A stretch of 64,000 nucleotides of DNA from Asaia bogorensis (GTDB lineage: Bacteria > Pseudomonadota > Alphaproteobacteria > Acetobacterales > Acetobacteraceae): assembly GCA_945869965.1 (NCBI GenBank), contig CAMBRC010000010.1, forward strand, positions 1 through 64,000, in the 5' to 3' direction. This document shows, one piece after another, positions 53,081-64,000 of the stretch (position 1 is the stretch's first letter; every line of letters starts with the position of its first letter). The notes under the pieces were generated by a model. It did not search any database and was not told where the DNA came from. It worked only from the letters and a program-made list of their open reading frames with translations. A program made the position numbers and the translations under genes.

Positions 53081-53596
53081 ATGGGCCACGAATACGGTTT
53101 CTGGGACGACCCCAAGACCTGGGTTGCCGCGGCGTTCTTCATTTTCTTCATCCTGTTCGGATCGAAGGTCTGGGCGGCGCTGACCGGCATTCTCGACAAG
53201 CGGGCGGAGCAGGTTCGCGCCGAATTGGCCGAGGCGCAGAAGCTGCGCAGCGAGGCCGAGGCGTTGCTGGCCGATGCCAAGACGCGGCGTGAGCAAGCGC
53301 TCGCCGATGCCAAGGCGTTGATGGAAAGTGCACGGATCCAGGCGGCTCAGCTTGCCACGGCTGCAGCCGCGGATGCCGAGGCCTCTGCGGCCCGACGCGA
53401 ACGGATGGCGGTGGAGCGCATTGCCACGGCCGAGAAGCAGGCGGTTGACGAAGTTCGCATTATTGCCGCCGAGGTTGCCGCCAGCGCTGCCGAGAAGGTG
53501 ATCCGCGAAACCTTGACCGCCGAGGCCGGTGGCGGATTGGTTGACCGGGCCATTGCCAGCTTGCCGACTGCCCTGGCGCCGCGCCGCGCCGCCTGA
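53081..53596 (+). CDS. atpF: F0F1 ATP synthase subunit b
   Basis: The 171-residue stalk subunit has one N-terminal helix (about 12-28, WVAAAFFIFFILFGSKV) and a charged coiled coil rich in Ala, Glu and Arg. It is 11 bases downstream of b' and last in the operon. The F1 genes are elsewhere, as usual in Alphaproteobacteria. Confidence 0.94.
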   Translation: MGHEYGFWDDPKTWVAAAFFIFFILFGSKVWAALTGILDKRAEQVRAELAEAQKLRSEAEALLADAKTRREQALADAKALMESARIQAAQLATAAAADAEASAARRERMAVERIATAEKQAVDEVRIIAAEVAASAAEKVIRETLTAEAGGGLVDRAIASLPTALAPRRAA

Positions 53597-53624
53597 CGGT
53601 TAGCTATGCCTTGAATTGAGAAAG

Positions 53625-53654
53625 GGGCGGTCCAGCATGGGCCGCCCTTTTTTT
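53625..53654 (+). terminator. rho-independent terminator of the atp operon
   Basis: A nine-pair stem (GGGCGGTCC with GGGCCGCCC, one G-T pair, loop AGCAT) is followed directly by seven T (53648-53654). It lies 28 bases after the atpF stop. Confidence 0.9.
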
Positions 53655-53660
53655 GAGGCA

Positions 53661-53772
53661 AGCAAGGCTGGGCTCCGCCCAGACCGGCCAAAGGGCCAAG
53701 CCCCCCGGACCCTTAATGTATAAGGTCCAAGGGCTTGGCCTCTGGCGGGTCTGGGCGGAGCCCAGCCTTGCT
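53661..53772. repeat. family A repeat, copy 4 (inverted pair)
   Basis: Two inverted half-elements between convergent atpF and rne. The outer 25 bases are a perfect inverted repeat (53661-53685 with 53748-53772), including the hairpin CTGGGC-TCC-GCCCAG. The inner parts are degraded: the second hairpin has mismatches in both halves. The spacer is only about ten bases. It lies between the terminators of both operons. Confidence 0.9.
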
Positions 53773-53787
53773 GGCTTTGGACGCGGC

Positions 53788-53821
53788 AAAAAGCGAAGGC
53801 CCCGGGTTGCCCCGGGGCCTT
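53788..53821 (-). terminator. rho-independent terminator after rne (minus strand)
   Basis: The palindrome at 53796-53821 is a perfect 11-bp stem (arms AAGGCCCCGGG and CCCGGGGCCTT) with a four-base loop. On the minus strand it is followed three bases later by TTTTT (53788-53792). It lies about 225 bases after the rne stop. The 53822-54045 stretch holds no gene. Confidence 0.75.
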
Positions 53822-54045
53822 CCATTGTCTGACAGCGTTTGCTGACGGACCCTAGGCCGACTCTGCCACGATAGCGGGGACAGAGATCCAGGCCACGCCA
53901 GACGAACGGCGCCATGAGCAATGAGACACTGGATCACCTCCTTTCAGTTGGTTGAAGAGGAGGACAGCCTGCCTTGTCGTTGCGTGCCGATACAAGCCAA
54001 ATCCGCGGCCTTGGTGCAGAAACCTGCGCCGAGGCCGCGGTAGGT

Positions 54046-57207
<3,162 letters not shown>

Positions 57208-57973
57208 CTAGTCGCGCACTCCGGTGCACCGCCGGCCCGCGCGCATCGGCGCGGCGGGGGCGGAAAAATAGGCTTGCATGGAGAGGCGGCGAGTCCGACC
57301 GCAGGAAAGCCAGGGGAACGATGATGTCGAGCGACCGCAGCGGGCAGGCCGCATTGCCCCGCGCACGCGCCGCTACGGCCGCGGGAGCGGTCCGTTCGGT
57401 CGGCGGGGGAAGCGCTATCGCCACGGTCATCATACCCTAGTTGCTGCGGGTCGGAGCCTTGTTGAAGGCGCCGCCCCGGTGGAATCCTTTGCTAACCGCC
57501 GTGCCGGGGCGAATCCCCGGCACCCGTGTCTGCCGCCTTGCCCCGCTTTGAAGCCTTGGAGCGAAGTCTGGCACGGACAAGGCGCGCGAAACGTCACGCG
57601 GCGCGGCCTGGTGGGCGCTGTCCCGGCGAGCGCCGTTCCGATGCGAATAGCTGGCGCCACCCGCCGGGTTCGCTTGGCCGTCATACGCGGCCAGGCTGCA
57701 ACCCATCACTGCTTGGAACGTCGTCTTGTCCGCCGGTAAAGCGCGGCGCCGGCATGCCATCAGCCGGCCCCGGCGCACCACCGAAGCGGCGGTACCATGA
57801 CGCAAACGCTGCGCAACTGCAAGCTGCACCTGTGTTGGTGCCCGGTGGAATATCGGAGAAGTGGGACAAATCAATTATTAAGGTGACTTTTCCAAAGCGA
57901 TGTGGGAGGATTTGTCGTTGATCCTCACCATTCACGGCCTGCCGATCGTTCGGCTCGCACCAAGGTATCTCCC
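57208..57973. other. 766-base gap between rne and amiC; no gene found
   Basis: Open frames here have no family resemblance and read like random GC-rich sequence. The half next to rne is probably its long leader; on the minus strand TATGAT (57429-57434) is a possible -10. A perfect 9-bp hairpin (57501-57523, arms GTGCCGGGG and CCCCGGCAC) stands out. The 30 bases around 57870-57895 are A/T-rich and may be the amidase promoter. No tRNA or known riboswitch pattern was seen. Confidence 0.5.
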
Positions 57974-58762
57974 GTGACCTCTCGTCGAGGCTTCCTGTCC
58001 AGCCTGTCGCTGACCATCCTGCTGCCGCAGCGCCCTGCCCTTGCGGCACCGCCAGTTGCCGGTGCTGCACTGCCGTTGGTGATGCTGGATCCCGGACATG
58101 GCGGGCGGGATCCCGGAGCGATCGGCTTCTCCGGCACCTATGAGAAGCACGTGGCGCTGGCCGCGGCGCAGGAGTTGCGGCGGCAGTTGCTGGCAACCCG
58201 ACGCTATCGGGTTGAGCTGACGCGCGGGCGCGATGTGTTTGTGGCGCTGGAGGAGCGGGTGGCAGCGGCGCGGCGGCGCGGGGCGGCGCTGTTCGTGTCG
58301 ATCCATGCTGATGCGCTGGCCGATACCGGGGTGCGCGGCGCCAGCGTCTACACGCTGAACGAAACCGCGTCGGACCGGCAGACGGCGGCGCTGGCGCAGC
58401 GGGAGAACGCTGCGGACCGCTTTGGCACGCCGAATTTCCAGGGCACGCCGCCCGAGGTGGCACGCATCCTGGTGAGCCTGGTGCGCCAGGAAACCCGCGT
58501 GGGTTCGACGCGGATGGCGCGCTCGGTGGTGCATTCGTTGGCGCGCGAGGTGCCGTTGCTGCCGAACCCGGCGCGGCATGCCAGTTTCATGGTGCTGAAG
58601 GCGGCCGATATTCCCAGCGTGCTGGTGGAACTCGGCTTCATGTCCAACAAGGCGGATGAGGCAGCGCTGCGGCGGCCGGCACACCGGGCGTTGCTGGCCA
58701 CGGCGATGCTGCGCGCCGTTGACGCGTATTTTGCCGCGGGCGGCGAGCGCTACGCCGGTTGA
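57974..58762 (+). CDS. amiC: N-acetylmuramoyl-L-alanine amidase (Tat-exported)
   Basis: The amidase cuts the bond between muramic acid and the stem peptide during cell separation. From GTG 57974 it has 262 residues and a twin-arginine signal TSRRGFLSSLSLTILLP ending near PALAAPP. The Amidase_3 domain has Zn ligands His in LDPGHGGRDPG, Glu in TYEKHVALA and His in VSIHADALA, plus the catalytic Glu in VLVELGFMSN. No AMIN or LysM domain is present. The GTG at 57902 is also in frame but would spoil the signal. The gene stands before PBP1A, a common pairing. Confidence 0.93.
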   Translation: MTSRRGFLSSLSLTILLPQRPALAAPPVAGAALPLVMLDPGHGGRDPGAIGFSGTYEKHVALAAAQELRRQLLATRRYRVELTRGRDVFVALEERVAAARRRGAALFVSIHADALADTGVRGASVYTLNETASDRQTAALAQRENAADRFGTPNFQGTPPEVARILVSLVRQETRVGSTRMARSVVHSLAREVPLLPNPARHASFMVLKAADIPSVLVELGFMSNKADEAALRRPAHRALLATAMLRAVDAYFAAGGERYAG

Positions 58763-58834
58763 GGTGCGTGCCGTGCCACATGTGCGGGGTAGCATGACCT
58801 GTCCGCGCGACGATTTTCGCGATAGAAGCCGCGC

Positions 58835-61504
58835 ATGAGCGACCCGCAAGGCCCCACACCGCTGACCGCCGGCGAGCGTTTGTCACCGCGCGCAACCACG
58901 GCGGCGCAGCTTGCGCGCAATGCCGCGATCGTGGCCGCCGCCAGTCCGCCGCCGCCTGAACCACCTGCTGCGGAGCCGCGGCAGCGACGGGTGGTCAAGC
59001 CGCGGCGCAAGCGCGGGCCGATTGCCCGGCTGTTCGCGTGGTTGATGAGCCTGGCGATTGTCGGCGGCGTGGTCACCGTGGCGGCGGGCTTTGCGGTTGT
59101 GCAGCATTATGGCGAGGACCTGCCGGACCATGAGACGCTGACGCATTATCAGCCGCCGATGATGAGCCGGGTCTATGCCGGCGATTCCCGGCTGTTGGCC
59201 GAGTTGGCGACCGAGCGGCGGATTTTTGTGCCGTATGCCGCGGTGCCGGAGTTGGTGAAGCGGGCGTTCATCTCGGCCGAGGACCAGAATTTCTACGACC
59301 ACAAGGGGGTGGACCCGATCGCCATCGCCCGGGCGGCGGTGTTCGATATCATGCAGTACGGCTCTGGCCGGCGGCCGATCGGCGCCTCGACGATCACCCA
59401 GCAGGTGGCCAAGAACATGCTGCTGAGCAACGAGGTGTCGATCCGGCGCAAGGTGCGCGAGGCGTTGCTGGCGTTCCGCATCGAGCAGTCGTTGAGCAAG
59501 GAACGCATCCTGGAGTTGTATCTCAACGAGATCTACCTGGGGTTGCAGGCCTATGGCGTGGCTGCGGCGGGGCAGTCGTATTTCAACAAGGCGCTCGATG
59601 AGTTGACCCTGGCGGACGCCGCGTTCATCGCGGCGCTGCCGAAGGCGCCGAACAACTACAATCCCTTCCGGTTTCCCGAGGCCGGGCGGGCGCGGCGCGA
59701 CTGGGTGCTGGACCGGATGGCCGAGGACCGGGCGATCACCGCGGCGCAGGCGGCCGAGGCGAAGGGGCAGCCGATTGCCGTGTCGCCGTTCCGCCGGCCG
59801 GAGACGGCGGCGGCGGAGTATTTCGCCGAGGATGTGCGCCGCCAGTTGGTGGAGCGCTTCGGTGCGGACCAGGTGACGCAGGGCGGCTTTACCGTGCGTA
59901 CCAGTGTGGACCCCGTGTTGCAGGTCGCCGCCGACCGGGCGTTGCGCGAGGGGTTGTTGCGCTATGACCAGCGCCGCGGCGGGTGGCGCGGGGCGGTGGC
60001 GCATCTGGGGTTGGCGCCGCGGCAAGGGAGCAACCTCGGGGGTGCCAACCCGCCGGCTGGCTGGCAGCCGGCCTTGGCGAACGTGGCGCGGCCGGCTGGT
60101 ATGTTGGCCGAGTGGCGGTTGTCGGTGGTGCTGGAGGCCAGCGATGGCGAGGCGCGGCTGGGCTTTCTTGAGCGAGCGCCGGGCGCTGCCGCGCAGCCGC
60201 GCATTCTGACGATGGCGTTGGCCGACACCGTTTGGGCGCGGCCGTTGGTCAACGACAAGCTTGGCCCGGTGCCGCGGCGCTTTGCCGAGATCCTCAAGCC
60301 TGGCGACGTGGTGATGGCCGAGCCGTTGGCGGCTGTCCCCGCCCAGGGGCGCACGCCTGCCCGTCCGGAGCGCATCGCGCTGCGCCAGGTGCCGCTGGTG
60401 CAGGGTGCGCTGGTGGCACTGGACCCCGCGACCGGCCGGGTGCTGGCGATGTCTGGTGGGTGGAGCTTCGAGACCAGCCAGTTCAATCGCGCCAGCCAGG
60501 CGCTGCGCCAGCCTGGGTCCAGCTTCAAGCCCTATGTCTATCTGGCGGCGATGCAGGCGGGGATTTCGCCTTCGCAGCGTTTTCTGGATGCTCCGTTCGT
60601 GGTGGATAACGGGGCGGCCGGGAAGTGGCGGCCGAGCAATTATGGGCAAAGTTTCAGCGGGCCGGTGTCGCTCAGGGTGGCGCTGGAGAAGTCATTGAAT
60701 CTGGTCACCGTGCGGGCGGCCGACAAGGTGGGGATGGAGCGGGTGGCGCAGTTGGCGATCGGGCTGGGGGTGGTGGACGACATGCCGCGGGTGCTGCCGG
60801 CGGCGTTGGGGGCGGTGGAGACGACGGTGCTGCGGCAGGCCGGCGCCTATGCCAGCTTCGTGGCTGGTGGGCGTCAGGTGGTGCCGAGCCTGATCGACTC
60901 GGTGCAGGACCGGGATGGGCGCGTGGTCTGGCGGGCGCCGGCGCAGAGCTGCGATGGCTGCAATGACCCCGGGCGACGGCCGGAATTGCAGGATTTGCGG
61001 CCGCAGGTGGTGGACCCGCAAAGCACCTTCCAGCTGGTCACCATGCTCCAGGGCGCGGTCCAGCGCGGCACCGGCAACCCCGCCGGGCAGGGGATCAAGA
61101 CCGCGGTGGCGGGCAAGACCGGCACCAGCCAGGATTTTCAGGACAACTGGTTTGGCGGTTTCACGCCGGACATGGTGGCGATCGTCTGGGTTGGCTTCGA
61201 CACCCCGTCCAGCCTGGGCGACGCCGAGACCGGCGGCAGCAACGCGGCACCGATCTTCCGCAGCTTCATGACGGCGGCCCAGCAGAACCGGCCAGCGCTG
61301 CGCTTCATCCCGCCGGCCGGGGTGAACATGGCGTCCTGGGAGTCCGGCTCCGGTGCGGTCACCGATGCGTTCAAGCCCGGGCAGGAGCCTGGCGGGTCCT
61401 CGGCGATCAGCGGCGGCGGCGGTGGCGGCCAGGGCGGGGCGACCACCGCTGGCGGCCGCGGTCAGGCCGGCGGGGTCGACAGCGCGCTGGGCGGGCTGTA
61501 TTGA
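58835..61504 (+). CDS. mrcA: penicillin-binding protein 1A (transglycosylase/transpeptidase)
   Basis: This class A PBP polymerises and cross-links peptidoglycan at the periplasmic side. The 889-residue protein has a basic cytoplasmic N-terminus, one membrane helix (about 69-90), a GT51 domain with catalytic Glu in SAEDQNFYDHKG and IGASTITQQVAKNM, an OB-like insert, and a transpeptidase domain with Ser562 in GSSFKPYVY, SLN, and KTGTSQD. The C-terminus is a disordered Gly-rich tail. It is 72 bases downstream of amiC and before prfB. Confidence 0.96.
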   Translation: MSDPQGPTPLTAGERLSPRATTAAQLARNAAIVAAASPPPPEPPAAEPRQRRVVKPRRKRGPIARLFAWLMSLAIVGGVVTVAAGFAVVQHYGEDLPDHETLTHYQPPMMSRVYAGDSRLLAELATERRIFVPYAAVPELVKRAFISAEDQNFYDHKGVDPIAIARAAVFDIMQYGSGRRPIGASTITQQVAKNMLLSNEVSIRRKVREALLAFRIEQSLSKERILELYLNEIYLGLQAYGVAAAGQSYFNKALDELTLADAAFIAALPKAPNNYNPFRFPEAGRARRDWVLDRMAEDRAITAAQAAEAKGQPIAVSPFRRPETAAAEYFAEDVRRQLVERFGADQVTQGGFTVRTSVDPVLQVAADRALREGLLRYDQRRGGWRGAVAHLGLAPRQGSNLGGANPPAGWQPALANVARPAGMLAEWRLSVVLEASDGEARLGFLERAPGAAAQPRILTMALADTVWARPLVNDKLGPVPRRFAEILKPGDVVMAEPLAAVPAQGRTPARPERIALRQVPLVQGALVALDPATGRVLAMSGGWSFETSQFNRASQALRQPGSSFKPYVYLAAMQAGISPSQRFLDAPFVVDNGAAGKWRPSNYGQSFSGPVSLRVALEKSLNLVTVRAADKVGMERVAQLAIGLGVVDDMPRVLPAALGAVETTVLRQAGAYASFVAGGRQVVPSLIDSVQDRDGRVVWRAPAQSCDGCNDPGRRPELQDLRPQVVDPQSTFQLVTMLQGAVQRGTGNPAGQGIKTAVAGKTGTSQDFQDNWFGGFTPDMVAIVWVGFDTPSSLGDAETGGSNAAPIFRSFMTAAQQNRPALRFIPPAGVNMASWESGSGAVTDAFKPGQEPGGSSAISGGGGGGQGGATTAGGRGQAGGVDSALGGLY

Positions 61505-61536
61505 CCCGCCGCTCCTGAAACCATCGCAGGGACCCC

Positions 61537-62668
61537 ATGTCGACCGAATCCATCGCGTTGAACGAACAGATCAAGCAGTCCGTCGCGCTGCTGAGGAGGC
61601 ATCTTTGACTGGGATGTCGCCCGCGCCCGCCTGGACGAACTGAACCACCGGGTCGAAGACCCCACGCTGTGGAATGACGCCGCCGCTGCACAGGTGCTGA
61701 TGCGTGAGCGCAATCGGCTGGCCAGCGCCATCGACGGCGTGGAAAAGCTTGAGCAAGAGGTCGCCGACACCAGCGAGCTGATCGAGATGGCCGAGGCCGA
61801 CGGCGACGCCGCGATGGCAAGCGAAGGCATTGCCGCACTGCGGGCCATGGCCAGCGAAGCCAAACGACGGGAGATTGAATCGCTGCTGTCCGGCGAGGCC
61901 GATGGGCGGGACTGCTACATGGAAATCAACGCCGGCGCCGGCGGTACCGAGGCGCAGGACTGGGCCGAGATGCTGATACGGATGTATTCGCGCTGGGCCG
62001 AGGCGCGCGGCTACAAAATCCAGTTGATGGAGCAGTCCGAGGGCGAGCAGGCCGGGATCAAATCGGCCACTTTGCAGATCACGGGCGCCAATGCATATGG
62101 CTGGCTGAAGACCGAGGCGGGGGTGCATCGCCTGGTTCGCATTTCGCCGTTTGATGCCGCTGCACGGCGGCAGACCAGCTTTGCCAGCGTCTGGGTCTAT
62201 CCGGTGGTGGACGACACGATCCACATCGATATCGACCCGTCCGACCTGCGGGTGGACACCTATCGCGCGTCCGGCGCCGGCGGCCAGCATGTGAACAAGA
62301 CCGAATCGGCCATTCGCATCACCCATATCCCCAGTGGCATCGTGGTGGCGTGCCAGACTGACCGCAGCCAGCATCGCAACCGGGCGACGGCAATGGAGAT
62401 GCTGCGGGCGCGGATGTACGAGGCGGAGTTGCAGCGGCGCGAGGCGATTTCGACGGCGCAAGAGAATGCCAAGACCGAGATCGGCTGGGGGCATCAGATC
62501 CGCAGCTACGTGTTGGCGCCGTATCAGATGGTCAAGGACCTGCGCACCGGGGTGGAAACCGGCAACCCGGACGCGGTGCTCGATGGCGCGTTGGACGATT
62601 TCATGGCCGCGGCCCTGGCGCAGCGCGTTGGCGCGACGCGTAGCGATGCGAGCGCGCAGGCGCAGTAA
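61537..62668 (+). CDS. prfB: peptide chain release factor 2 (programmed +1 frameshift)
   Basis: RF2 reads UAA and UGA. The first 23 codons from ATG 61537 end at an in-frame TGA (61606-61608). Translation continues in the +1 frame from GAC at 61607 to the TAA at 62666-62668, giving 376 residues. The tripeptide anticodon SPF is in [11 protein letters not shown] and the catalytic GGQ in [16 protein letters not shown] lies before the ATG. It is a complete gene, not a pseudogene. Confidence 0.96.
61594..61609 (+). promoter_or_regulatory. prfB +1 frameshift site
   Basis: AGGAGG CAT CTT TGA C: an internal Shine-Dalgarno sequence lies three bases before the slippery CTT, followed by TGA and C, which is the weakest RF2 termination context. 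Low RF2 lets the ribosome slip by +1 from CTT to TTT. E. coli uses AGGGGG TAT CTT TGA C, so the site is conserved with small differences. Confidence 0.95.
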
Positions 62669-62806
62669 GGCTGGGCTCCGCCCAGACCCGCGTCGTGCGA
62701 AAGCACGCATACGCGTGACGGGCCAAGCCCCTGGACCTTACTAAAATTAAATGGGATCCAAGGGCCACTGGCCCTTGGTGGGTCCAGGGCAAAGCCCTGG
62801 TCTTGC
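62667..62806. repeat. family A repeat, copy 5, with an inserted GAAA hairpin
   Basis: The element starts in the last two bases of the prfB stop codon and ends ten bases from the stop of the convergent binding protein gene. The left half has CTGGGC-TCC-GCCCAG, but the second hairpin is broken: four bases are replaced by a 29-base segment (62691-62719) containing CGTGC-GAAA-GCACG (62694-62707). The right half is intact: a 9-bp hairpin at 62758-62778 (arm CCAAGGGCC, loop ACT) and CCAGGGC-AAA-GCCCTGG at 62784-62800. Confidence 0.9.
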
Positions 62807-62815
62807 CTTCTGAAT

Positions 62816-64000
62816 TCAGCGCCAGGACGCGAGGTAGAATCGCGGCAATTCATCAGGAAACGGGCGGAAAGCGAGGCCGCGGCTCGTGGCGTAAGTCGTG
62901 ACATAGGTATTGAGCGGCAGCATGTAGGCTTGGTCGCTGATCAGGCGGATCGCTTGGCTGTAGAGCTTACGCCGTTCGTTCGGGTTGGTGCTGGCCCCGC
63001 CTTGAGTAACCAGCGCCGCTAGCGCGGGGTCGCGGGCATAGTCGTTGCCGCCGCCAGTGAACAGGAAGGGCAGGAAGGCGGAGACGTCATTGATCGAAAA
63101 ACTGCCCCAGGCGAATTGGCCGAGCGGCACGTCGCCATCCAGCGTCTGGCGCACCGCGGCGGCCACCGGCAGCTGGGTGATGCGTGCCGAGATGCCCACC
63201 GCCTTGAGGTAGGCCTGGATCGCCGCCGCCCATTGCGGTAGGGCGTAGGTGACCATCTCGGTATCGAAGCCGTCGGGATAGCCGGCCTCGGCCAGCAGGG
63301 CACGGGCGCGGGCGGGGTTGTAATCGTAGCGCACCGCGGCGGCGGCGTCGCAGCCGAACTGGGTGGGGAAGCACGGCGCCTCGGGCACGCGCGAACCACC
63401 CTGTATTACGGTGCGCACGAAGGCCTGACGGTCGATGGCGTGAAAAACCGCCTGGCGTACTTTCTGGACAGTCAGCGGGTTGTCCCGGCCGGTACGGCCA
63501 GCGGCGTCCAAGGCGAGGTAGCCGACGCGCATGCTCTCGGCGCGCATCACCTGGATGTTGGGGGTACGGGCCAGCGTCTCGGTGTGTTCGGCCAGGAAGT
63601 TCCAGATCCAGTCGGCGCGCCCCGCGAGCAGGGCATCGAGTTCACTGGCCGCATCGGTCAGCTGGTCGATCTGCAGCCGGGCGATCGGCGGGCGACCTTT
63701 CGGGCTGTCGGGGTAGTAGGCGTCAAAGCGTTCCAGGGTGATCCGGCGCAAGCCGGCTTCCAGCGACAACAGGCGGTATGGGCCGGTGCCGGCCGGTGCC
63801 AGAGCAAATGCCTCCGCGCCCATGGCCTCGCGCGTTGCCTTCGGCAGGATCGGCAGCACCATGGCGATGTATTCGATGGCGGCCGGGAAAACCTGTTTCA
63901 GCTTCAGCCGGACGCGGTGGCTGTCCAGTTTTTCCGCGCCGTCCAGCCAGGCGTAATTGCTGGGCACCGAGATGGCGGGGTCCGACCGGATGGTGGCGAC
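62816..64000 (-). CDS. ABC transporter substrate-binding protein, family 5, partial
   Basis: The C-terminal 394 residues of a peptide/nickel-type binding protein (DppA/OppA family) can be read; the start lies beyond the right edge. Typical segments are GTGPYRLLSLEAG, VRQAVFHAIDRQAFV, and the C-terminal RRKLYSQAIRLISDQAYMLPL. Such periplasmic proteins deliver peptides or other small solutes to an ABC importer. The ligand cannot be told. It is convergent with prfB, with family A copy 5 between them. Confidence 0.9.
   Translation of the reverse strand, partial: VATIRSDPAISVPSNYAWLDGAEKLDSHRVRLKLKQVFPAAIEYIAMVLPILPKATREAMGAEAFALAPAGTGPYRLLSLEAGLRRITLERFDAYYPDSPKGRPPIARLQIDQLTDAASELDALLAGRADWIWNFLAEHTETLARTPNIQVMRAESMRVGYLALDAAGRTGRDNPLTVQKVRQAVFHAIDRQAFVRTVIQGGSRVPEAPCFPTQFGCDAAAAVRYDYNPARARALLAEAGYPDGFDTEMVTYALPQWAAAIQAYLKAVGISARITQLPVAAAVRQTLDGDVPLGQFAWGSFSINDVSAFLPFLFTGGGNDYARDPALAALVTQGGASTNPNERRKLYSQAIRLISDQAYMLPLNTYVTTYATSRGLAFRPFPDELPRFYLASWR

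Noticed and set aside
57437-57874. 145-residue minus-strand and 153-residue plus-strand open frames between rne and amiC
   Set aside because: Neither shows family resemblance, a ribosome binding site or normal codon-position bias; they overlap each other.
61537-61608. Possible disrupted prfB (pseudogene by in-frame TGA)
   Set aside because: The TGA sits in the conserved programmed frameshift context, and the +1 frame encodes a complete RF2.

Overview
The window is a 64 kb piece of GC-rich chromosome with gene content and gene order typical of Alphaproteobacteria. Markers are an F0-only ATP synthase operon (atpI-B-E-b'-b), the block rpmH-rnpA-yidD-yidC-engB-argB, the pair Hsp20-DUF1150, def-fmt-truA, dapD-dapE, and an RNase E with a long insertion in its S1 region. 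The style of the intergenic palindromic repeats makes me favour Rhodospirillales, probably Acetobacteraceae. That placement is inference. No rRNA genes, CRISPR arrays, prophages or complete insertion sequences were seen; there is one tRNA gene.

Layout. 1-9.1 kb (minus): gltD, two tandem DUF2059 secreted proteins, gltB (glutamate synthase), a secreted alpha/beta hydrolase and an MFS transporter cut by the window edge. 9.3-17.1 kb: a NAD-dependent epimerase, tRNA-Leu(CAG), ribonuclease D, and the envelope/regulator run kdsD-lptC-lptA-lptB-rpoN-hpf. A near-consensus sigma-54 promoter lies directly in front of rpoN. 17.2-20 kb (minus): a diguanylate cyclase translationally coupled to a DUF2336 protein. 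20-26.8 kb: dapD-dapE with two paralogous small membrane proteins, convergent def-fmt-truA, then Hsp20, DUF1150 and a rhodanese.

27-33.5 kb: a flavin disulfide oxidoreductase overlapping a TVP38-type membrane protein (minus), then the ribosome/membrane-insertion block ending in argB. 33.8-43 kb: a histidine kinase, a metabolic group (SDR, split TPP decarboxylase, two-subunit CoA-transferase, BaiN/HI0933-type flavoprotein), another SDR, a Glu/Leu/Phe/Val dehydrogenase, and an orphan domain resembling an efflux adaptor C-terminus. 43-50.8 kb: a methyltransferase coupled to ubiA, rsmE, gshA, a BTAD/TolB-like/TPR regulator and a class III aminotransferase. 50.9-64 kb: the F0 ATP synthase genes, rne, a Tat-type N-acetylmuramoyl-L-alanine amidase, a class A PBP (PBP1A), prfB with its programmed frameshift, and the partial gene of a peptide-type ABC binding protein.

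Most genes are housekeeping. The least explained material is between genes. Two families of structured intergenic palindromes occur: family A at five places (26.8, 33.6, 49.4, 53.7 and 62.7 kb), and family B at three (17.1, 41.2 and 44.8 kb). Copies of family A differ in sequence but keep the same hairpins through paired changes, which argues for a selected RNA or single-strand DNA structure.
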